A stretch of DNA of 5,260 nucleotides, taken from Candidatus Delongbacteria bacterium (GTDB taxonomy: Bacteria > UBA4055). Positions within the stretch are counted from its first letter, which is position 1; each line of letters opens with the position of its first letter. The stretch spans positions 1 to 5,260 of the forward strand of contig WTAK01000315.1 in assembly GCA_013139625.1 (NCBI GenBank). The letters are read 5' to 3'. The notes under the pieces were generated by a model, which searched no databases, was not told the DNA's origin, and saw nothing but the letters and a program-made list of their open reading frames with translations. Of this stretch, positions 1 to 5,260 are shown piece after piece. The translations under genes were made by a program, and so were the position numbers.

Positions 1-1661
1 TTTTTTCCTATGATGAATGGTTGTATGATCTAAGAATAGATCCGAAAGAAGAATTCTTGCTTTATAATAAAGGAGAGAATGTATATAGAACAGATCTGAA
101 AAATGTCAGTGATTTCCATTTTGAGAAAGATAAATGGAAGGATGTGTTCACCAAGGAAAAGAAAGGCAAGAAGAAGGATAAGAAAAAAGAGAAAAAAGAA
201 CCTTCAGAATTTTACACGGAAGATTTGAAGAACAAAGAGATCCCATTGTTAAATAAACCGGGATCCAATTACATAATCAAGCTGACTAAAGATCAAAAAG
301 TATTCTATATGAACGAATTCAATGAGAGAATATTTCTCAGAAAGACAGATCTTCAAGCAAAAGATGATGAATTAATCATAGAGGTCAAAGGTGGTAAAAT
401 TAGTAACGTATCTTATTCAGATTCCACGGGGAGCATTTTTTATCTACAGGGAAATAAGATCAAGACCTTTGAAATGAAATCTAAGAAAATAAAAGAAACA
501 CCTGTTAAACTTAAGTATTCATTCGATCAGCAAGATATTTATATTAAAGTTTTTGATGAGATCCATACAGCTTTCAAGAGAAGATTTTACGATCCCAAGA
601 TGCATGATGTTGATTGGGATAAAATGGGAGAGAAATTTTCCAACTACCTGAATATTACACATAATGGTGAAAGTTTTAGTAGTATCATAGATGAAATGAT
701 AGGTGATGTAAATAGTTCACATACAGGTTATTATGCATTGAATAAACCAGAGGTACGATCCCTTCCAATCGCAACTATTGGTGCAGAATTTGATCTTATG
801 AACAGATTGGAAAAAGGTTTGAAGTTCTCAAAGGTATATTACAGCTCTAAGCTCGCTACGGTTCATGGTATAAAAGCTGGAGATATATTACTTGAAGTGG
901 ATGGAGACATAATTGAAAGAGATACAGATATTGATTATTTATTCGTAAATAAAGTAGATGATAAAATTGAACTTAAGATCAAATCTAAAAATGAAGAAAA
1001 GCAGGTAAAGATAAAAGGTTTAGGAAGTGATTATGATCTAAAATATAAAGATTGGGTGAATGATAGAAGGATCAAGGTTGAAGAGCTATCCGGTGGTAAA
1101 GTAGGATATCTTCATATAAGATCTATGGACAATAAATCTTATGACACATTCATGGATGATCTTTTTGCTGAGAATTTCAATAAGGAAGCGTTGATAATTG
1201 ATGTCAGATTTAATGGCGGTGGTCGTACTCATGATAAGCTGATAGAAGTATTAACAAAGAAACAATATGCGTTTAATAGTGTAAGATGGGATAAAGAGTA
1301 TTTGAAAAAGAACCCGTCCAATATTTGGGACAAACCAAGTACAGTATTGATAAATGAACGATCTTTCTCTGATGCAGAGATATTTCCAAGTCTTTACAAG
1401 GATTTAAAAATAGGAAAGGTTATCGGTACACCTACAAGCGGGGATGTTATCGGAACACGCTCTTACAATCTTATAGATGGATCCAGTATGAGAATGCCTT
1501 TGGTGGGTTGGTGGAGATTGAATGGAGAGAATATGGAAGGGAATGGTACTCAACCTGATATCGTTGTCAACATTCCTTTCGAAGATAAGCTGAAGGATAA
1601 TGATCTTCAGTTAAAAAGAGCAGTTGAAGAAATGCTGAAAGAAATTGATAATAAAAAATAG
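1..1661 (+). CDS. Tricorn-type protease (peptidase S41), C-terminal half, 5'-truncated by window edge
   Basis: The frame is open to the left edge (codons from base 3), so the TTG at 21 is an internal Leu codon and the true start lies upstream. Residues are numbered from base 21. Residues 1-160 look like the end of a beta-propeller, with a Lys-rich insert at 45-60. A helical segment (about 165-235) follows, then a PDZ-like domain (about 245-345) and the S41 core (about 355-525, with IIDVRFNGGG). The Tricorn catalytic set is recognisable: Ser233-His234 in NSSHTGYY, the nucleophile Ser450 in NERSFSDAEIF, and Glu506 in MEGNGTQPD. Spacing from His to Ser (216) and Ser to Glu (56) closely matches archaeal Tricorn H746, S965 and E1023 (219 and 58). 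The family cuts peptides into short fragments. Full-length members have about 1,050-1,100 residues, so roughly half is missing. The gene ends in TAG, 3 nt before lptF. An ordinary C-terminal processing protease is unlikely, because those use a Ser/Lys dyad. Confidence 0.93.
   Translation, partial: FSYDEWLYDLRIDPKEEFLLYNKGENVYRTDLKNVSDFHFEKDKWKDVFTKEKKGKKKDKKKEKKEPSEFYTEDLKNKEIPLLNKPGSNYIIKLTKDQKVFYMNEFNERIFLRKTDLQAKDDELIIEVKGGKISNVSYSDSTGSIFYLQGNKIKTFEMKSKKIKETPVKLKYSFDQQDIYIKVFDEIHTAFKRRFYDPKMHDVDWDKMGEKFSNYLNITHNGESFSSIIDEMIGDVNSSHTGYYALNKPEVRSLPIATIGAEFDLMNRLEKGLKFSKVYYSSKLATVHGIKAGDILLEVDGDIIERDTDIDYLFVNKVDDKIELKIKSKNEEKQVKIKGLGSDYDLKYKDWVNDRRIKVEELSGGKVGYLHIRSMDNKSYDTFMDDLFAENFNKEALIIDVRFNGGGRTHDKLIEVLTKKQYAFNSVRWDKEYLKKNPSNIWDKPSTVLINERSFSDAEIFPSLYKDLKIGKVIGTPTSGDVIGTRSYNLIDGSSMRMPLVGWWRLNGENMEGNGTQPDIVVNIPFEDKLKDNDLQLKRAVEEMLKEIDNKK
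153..200 (+). other. Lys-rich low-complexity insert in the Tricorn homologue
   Basis: Residues 45-60 (numbered from base 21) contain 11 Lys among 16 residues; the others are three Glu, one Asp and one Gly. The DNA is purine-only and includes two A6 runs (183-188 and 192-197) within near-duplicate AGAAAAAAG units. I interpret it as a flexible charged loop in the propeller region; charged Lys/Glu inserts of this sort are familiar in bacterial Tricorn homologues. The reading frame is intact through it. Confidence 0.6.
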
Positions 1662-1664
1662 ACA

Positions 1665-2852
1665 ATGAAAATTATATCAAAATATATATCTAAAGAACAT
1701 GCATTTCCGTTCTTCATGTCACTGGGTGTGATACTTTTCCTTTTTATCTTGAATATCGTAATGAAAATGATGACAAGGTTCGTTGGTAAAGGTTTAGATT
1801 TCGTGGTCATCTTGGAATTTTTCTATCTGAGCATGGGATGGATAATGGCTTTAGCTGTACCTATGTCTGTTCTGGTAGCAGCTTTAGTTGCTTATGGAAG
1901 ATTGGCACAGGATAACGAATGGAGTGTTCTCCAGTCAGGAGGAGTTTCGATATATCAGCTTATGGCACCGGGATTAGCTTTAGCTATTTTGACAAGCTTC
2001 GGAATGATGTACTTTCACAATAATATCCTACCTGAAATGAATCATCAGAGTAAGATACTTAAACAGTCTATAACCAGAAAGAAACCATTGGCAGTGATCG
2101 AACCGGGAATTTTTGTAAATGATATACCGGGATTTGTTATCAAAGCAGAAACAGTTGATAACGAGAAGAATGAAATTTACAAAGTGGTAATCCTTGAAAC
2201 TTCGATGAAAAATAAAGAAAGAAGAACAATCACTGCTGAAAAAGGTAATATTACTTACGAGCAGAATATAAAACGATATAAGATCGTTCTCTACGATGGC
2301 GAAATAGCGAACTTGGACCCAAAGAAGCCTGATGGTTACTTTAGATCTAAATTCTCAAGAATGGAGCTTTTAAAGGAGGTCCGCGGGATAGACTTTGAAG
2401 TTAAGGATAAAGGTCGGTACGGTGACAGAGAAAAAAGTGTTGATAGCCTCAGAGCAAAAATTACTAGATTAAAGAAAAAAAGAGCTTCTAAAATAGCAAT
2501 TGCTCAAGTTGAAGTCGAATATTATAAAAAATATGCTTTATCATTTGCCTGCATAATAATGTTCTTGGTCGGAGCACCATTAGGATTAATGTCAGGCAGA
2601 GGTGGTATGGGAGCATCTATCTCAATGAGCTTTTTGATATTTACGATCTACTGGTTCTTTCTGATATCCGGAGAGGACTTGGCAGATAGGGGAAAGCTTG
2701 ATTCTATGTGGGCAATGTGGAACGCAAATATAATCATCGGGATATTATCATTGTTTTTGATCCGCTTGGCTTCAAAAGGAACAAAAATGCATTTTGCATT
2801 TATAACAAATTCAATCGCCTGGGTAAAACGTAAATTCAAACAAACTAAATGA
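1665..2852 (+). CDS. lptF: LptF/LptG-family permease, LptF-like (LPS export ABC transporter)
   Basis: This 395-residue inner-membrane protein is complete and slightly longer than E. coli LptF (366). It has the family layout: membrane segments at about 14-36, 54-78 and 100-118, a periplasmic beta-rich domain at about 125-255, a basic stretch at about 258-289, then segments at about 290-308, 316-335 and 350-367. The loop at 79-98 (YGRLAQDNEWSVLQSGGVSI) is the conserved cytoplasmic coupling region expected to contact the LptB ATPase. FHNNILPEMN at 117-126 matches the family's N-x-x-L-P-x-x-N signature after the third segment. The start MKIISKYISKE resembles the LptF N terminus (M-x-I-x-RY-x-x-RE), and the gene comes first of the pair, as lptF usually does. 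The F/G choice is still an inference. The ATG lies 3 nt after the protease stop with no Shine-Dalgarno. The stop TGA overlaps the next start, and a TAG follows in frame at 2862-2864. With LptG and LptB it would extract LPS from the inner membrane. Confidence 0.93.
   Translation: MKIISKYISKEHAFPFFMSLGVILFLFILNIVMKMMTRFVGKGLDFVVILEFFYLSMGWIMALAVPMSVLVAALVAYGRLAQDNEWSVLQSGGVSIYQLMAPGLALAILTSFGMMYFHNNILPEMNHQSKILKQSITRKKPLAVIEPGIFVNDIPGFVIKAETVDNEKNEIYKVVILETSMKNKERRTITAEKGNITYEQNIKRYKIVLYDGEIANLDPKKPDGYFRSKFSRMELLKEVRGIDFEVKDKGRYGDREKSVDSLRAKITRLKKKRASKIAIAQVEVEYYKKYALSFACIIMFLVGAPLGLMSGRGGMGASISMSFLIFTIYWFFLISGEDLADRGKLDSMWAMWNANIIIGILSLFLIRLASKGTKMHFAFITNSIAWVKRKFKQTK
2849..2852 (+). promoter_or_regulatory. 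ATGA stop/start overlap joining lptF and lptG
   Basis: The ATG of the second permease (2849-2851) overlaps the TGA stop of the first (2850-2852), a layout that favours translational coupling by terminating ribosomes. No Shine-Dalgarno precedes it; the upstream bases are A/C-rich. A second in-frame ATG at 2852-2854 is an equally plausible start and would give the family-typical N terminus MRKLDRYILKKF. Confidence 0.6.
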
Positions 2853-3169
2853 TGCGTAAATTAGACAGATACATATTAAAAAAATTCTTTATTACTCTAT
2901 TATTTGCAATGGTAGCAATGATAATGATCTATGTTATTATAGATCTTTTCGATCATTTGAATAAATTTCTTGATGCCAAAATGCCTTTGATGGGTTTTAT
3001 TATTTATTATACTTTAAAAATACCTGAGATAATCTCACAGATATTCCCGATAGTAAGTTTTATGTCACTTCTTTTCACCTTGGGGAATCTATCAAAGTAC
3101 CAAGAGATCGTTGCAATGATGACATCAGGGATAAGTCTTACAAGAATAGCTATACCTTTTATTATTACA

Positions 3170-3172
3170 TGA
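3170..3172 (+). other. In-frame TGA codon inside lptG
   Basis: The context is ACA TGA ATA, at codon 108 of the permease. Continuous family-like sequence lies on both sides in one frame, which makes this a single-codon lesion and not a gene boundary. One-base changes would give Trp (TGG), Gly (GGA), Leu (TTA), Ser (TCA), Cys or Arg. A hydrophobic or small residue would suit this membrane helix best. Confidence 0.9.
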
Positions 3173-3920
3173 ATATTTCTCTCAGCTTTTCATTTTTATT
3201 TTTCTGAGATAGTATTACCGATAGCTTCCCGGAAGCACTATGAAGCACAGAAATTCTATTTGAAGAAAGGTCGAAAATTTACAAAGAAAAGAAATGAATA
3301 TATCTACCAGGAAAAGAACAGTATTGTTTACATTAGTCATTACGATAATAGAAAGAAAATAGCTCAGGGTGTTTCCATACAAGGTATTAGCCATGGGAAG
3401 ATCACTTTCAGACTTGATGCTGAGACCATGAAGTACAATAGCGAAAAATGGTTACTTTCAAATGTAACAAAGAGAAAATTTTTTCCAGATTCCACATCTT
3501 ACAGGCACTTGGATTCTTTGTATATGCATCTTGATTTCAAGCCAACTGATATTAAGGAAATTGAATTAAAACCAGTGGAAATGGGCTGGTTCGAGCTTGA
3601 TGAGTATATTTCATCGAAAAGGAAATTAGGCATTGATATGACCAAGTGGGAAGTTGAAAAAATGTCTAAGATATCTTATAGTCTTATCACACTTGTTCTT
3701 ATTCTATTGGCAATACCACTGAGTACAGGTAGAGTGCGTAGCTCAACTTCAGTAAGTTTTGGAATCTCTATTGGAATTGCATTTGTGTATTATCTTCTTA
3801 TAATCATGTTCAAAAATTGGGGTGCTGTAGGTACTTTAGATGTTGCTGTAGCAGCATGGACGCCTAATGTTATTTTTGGAACTATCGGGATCCTGTTGCT
3901 AAAATTCACAAAGTAGATAT

Positions 3921-5234
3921 ATGAAGCCGGTAATAATTAAAATATCGAATAAATTTGCACCTGAGAAAGAATATGTTTTCAATTTTATTTTTAAAGATAT
4001 TCTCGGTATAAATATAGCGTTGATCAAAGAAGATAGGACTGATCATTTGATAGAACTTCCTAACGGTAAGTCTATTAAACTTCTGGATGACTTTTTTAAC
4101 CATGCTTCAGAAGATTATATCAAACCTGAGAATATTCCTCATGATGTGAAGATGCTTAATTTTGGGCAAGTAGCTGAATTGCCAATCATTTTCGGTAGCG
4201 AACAGATATTTATAAACGATAACGATATTAAATGCGGATTTGATATTATTAGTTCGATTTTCTTTATGCTGAGTAGATGGGAAGAAGTGGCTATCACTGA
4301 GAAAGACGAACATGGAAGACTCCCGGGTAAATTAAGCTTGGCAGTGAAGAATAATTTCATAGACAGACCGATCGTTAATGAATATATACTTCTGCTTAGA
4401 TCATTCATTGAAGAGCTTGATCCGACTGTGGTTATGAAAGAGAATGAAGGTAGGATAACTTTAACTTCAGATATTGATGACTTTAGAAAATACTCAAATT
4501 TTAATATATTTAAGAAATTAGCCGGTGATCTGCTCAAGAGGCATTCTCCGAAGATGTTCTACAGAAATTTTAGAGAATTCTGCATGAAGTTCCTACTCAA
4601 CACAAAAGATCCATACGATACTTTTGAAGAGCTATTCGAACTTGCTGAACTGACTACAGAGCAACCAATATTTTTTATACCTACGGCAGCTAAATGTCAA
4701 TTTGATACAGGTTGGTTCGCTAAGAACAAAGGAATTGTAAATACTGCTAAATTTATACAGGATAATGGGGGAGTGATCGGTCTGCATTATGGGTATGATT
4801 CTATGGGTTCAGTGGAAAAGATAAGAGCAGAGAAAGAACTCTTAGATAAGAAATTAAATGTCAAAGTTGATTCTGTCAGAGCTCATTTTCTCAGATTTAA
4901 TGTTGAATATTCATTTGATGATCTTGTAAGTTCAGGAATCACTAAAGACTATTCTCTCGGTTACTCTAAATATGCAGGTTTCAGATGCGGTACGAGTTAT
5001 CCATTTAAAGCATGGAATTTTAAAACCCGAAAGCCTTATGACATTGAAGTTCATCCATTGATCGTAATGGATGCTACGCTGAATTCTCACCAAGAGATGA
5101 GTAAGAATGAGATTGCTGCTGTTGTGAAGAAGTACAGGAATCTTGTAGGGAATTTTGGTGGGAATCTAGTTCTGCTGTTGCACAATTCATCACCTAAAGA
5201 TGTATTTGAAGCGTTTAGAAAAGGGTTGAAATAG
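3921..5234 (+). CDS. Polysaccharide deacetylase-like protein with DUF7033-type N-terminal region
   Basis: The gene encodes 437 residues and is complete; its ATG lies 4 nt after the lptG stop. Residues 1 to about 160 match the DUF7033-type region often fused to NodB-like domains in Bacteroidota, including FFMLSRWEE and the later HGRLPGKLSLA and RPIVNEYI. The rest is a divergent NodB fold. The metal/catalytic motif is TSDIDDF (Asp184, Asp186, Asp187), where relatives often have THDVD. Then come GLHYGYDS with His289, VRAHFLRF with Arg320 and His322, GFRCGTSYPF with Arg355, and LLLHNSS with His421 as the probable last NodB motif. The canonical H-x3-H is replaced by His289-x2-Tyr292, as I recall for this subfamily. 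No signal peptide or membrane segment is seen, so it is probably cytoplasmic. A role in removing acetyl groups from an envelope or surface glycan is inferred from the fold and the lpt neighbours; the substrate is unknown. Confidence 0.85.
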   Translation: MKPVIIKISNKFAPEKEYVFNFIFKDILGINIALIKEDRTDHLIELPNGKSIKLLDDFFNHASEDYIKPENIPHDVKMLNFGQVAELPIIFGSEQIFINDNDIKCGFDIISSIFFMLSRWEEVAITEKDEHGRLPGKLSLAVKNNFIDRPIVNEYILLLRSFIEELDPTVVMKENEGRITLTSDIDDFRKYSNFNIFKKLAGDLLKRHSPKMFYRNFREFCMKFLLNTKDPYDTFEELFELAELTTEQPIFFIPTAAKCQFDTGWFAKNKGIVNTAKFIQDNGGVIGLHYGYDSMGSVEKIRAEKELLDKKLNVKVDSVRAHFLRFNVEYSFDDLVSSGITKDYSLGYSKYAGFRCGTSYPFKAWNFKTRKPYDIEVHPLIVMDATLNSHQEMSKNEIAAVVKKYRNLVGNFGGNLVLLLHNSSPKDVFEAFRKGLK

Positions 5235-5254
5235 GGGCGTTATGAATAACGCCC
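5235..5254 (+). terminator. G+C-rich palindrome after the last gene, possible terminator
   Basis: GGGCGTTAT and ATAACGCCC are perfect 9-nt inverted arms separated by GA. As RNA this folds into an 8-bp stem with a TGAA loop, starting right after the TAG stop of the deacetylase-like gene. It is far more G+C-rich than its surroundings. The six bases that follow up to the window edge (GTACAT) show no T-tract, so an intrinsic terminator is only partly supported. It could instead be a dispersed palindromic repeat or an mRNA 3'-end stabiliser. Confidence 0.5.
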
Positions 5255-5260
5255 GTACAT

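Larger units (their letters stand above)
2849..3916 (+). pseudogene. lptG: LptF/LptG-family permease, LptG-like, interrupted by one in-frame TGA
   Basis: Read through the TGA at codon 108, this is a 355-residue permease, the normal length for LptG (360 in E. coli). The start MMRKLDRYILKKF matches the LDRYI opening typical of LptG. Membrane segments lie at about 13-33, 60-79 and 100-121, and the LptB-coupling loop is LGNLSKYQEIVAMMTSGISL (78-97). The periplasmic domain spans about 125-270, followed by segments at about 275-293, 300-320 and 335-352. The TGA falls inside the third segment, between IAIPFIIT and IFLSAFHFYFSEIVLP, and the conserved E-x-x-x-P follows in the same frame. No other stop or frameshift occurs through 3916 (TAG). 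As written, the first product would be 107 residues with about two and a half membrane helices. A restart, for example at TTG 3260, would make a 218-residue piece with no Shine-Dalgarno. LptG is essential in E. coli, so true loss would be surprising. A sequencing error, a recent nonsense mutation or recoding are all possible. Confidence 0.85.

Noticed and set aside
21..23. TTG at 21 as the start of the protease gene.
   Set aside because: The frame is open to the window edge (FSYDEWLYDL), and the Tricorn N-terminal propeller region is otherwise missing.
68..99. AAAGGAGAGAATG looks like a strong ribosome binding site and start at 79.
   Set aside because: The ATG is out of frame with the protease and meets a TGA after six codons, so it is a chance match within coding sequence.
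3172..3209. Possible selenocysteine insertion at the lptG TGA, because TCTCAG (3180-3185) and CTGAGA (3204-3209) could form a stem just downstream.
   Set aside because: The stem has only 6 bp with an 18-nt U-rich loop and lacks the G/U loop features of a bacterial SECIS. I know of no selenocysteine in a membrane helix of LptG.
3260..3916. A separate 218-residue gene starting at TTG 3260.
   Set aside because: It has no Shine-Dalgarno, and family-like sequence continues in the same frame upstream of the TTG (SEIVLPIASRKHYEAQ). It is the second part of lptG, not an independent gene.
4139..4537. A 132-codon open frame on the minus strand inside the deacetylase-like gene, and other shorter antisense frames (1607-1810, 2648-2839, 3906-4103, 4107-4313).
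   Set aside because: All lie opposite well-supported genes and their translations resemble no protein family; they are shadows of the coding strand.
1..5260. CRISPR arrays, tRNA or rRNA genes, insertion sequences, toxin-antitoxin or phage genes.
   Set aside because: No tandem direct repeats, terminal inverted repeats, transposase motifs or structural RNA signatures were seen; coding sequence fills nearly the whole window.

Overview
The window shows one tightly packed plus-strand gene cluster with almost no non-coding DNA. In order it holds the C-terminal half of a Tricorn-type S41 protease (cut by the left edge), two tandem LptF/LptG-family permease genes, and a polysaccharide-deacetylase-like protein with a DUF7033-type N-terminal region. 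A short G+C-rich palindrome sits at the right edge. Gaps and overlaps between genes are 3 nt, a 4-nt overlap and 4 nt, so the genes are almost certainly co-transcribed. Any promoter must lie left of the window.

The organism is a Gram-negative bacterium, because LptF and LptG exist to move lipopolysaccharide to an outer membrane. The sequence is AT-rich, and no Shine-Dalgarno sequence precedes any of the three visible starts. A bacterial Tricorn with a Lys-rich insert and a DUF7033/NodB-like protein are both typical of Bacteroidota and other FCB-group lineages. I infer that broad group but cannot name a genus.

Functionally, LptF and LptG would form the membrane part of the LptB2FG exporter. 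The deacetylase-like protein probably acts on an envelope or surface polysaccharide. The Tricorn homologue would degrade peptides, and its location cannot be judged because its N terminus is outside the window.

The main anomaly is a single in-frame TGA at 3170-3172, in the third membrane segment of the second permease (lptG). Reading through it restores a complete family-length protein of 355 residues with no other lesion. It could be a nonsense mutation, a sequencing or assembly error, or a rare recoding event. The other three genes are intact as far as they are visible. I see no sign of a new defence, mobile or RNA system.
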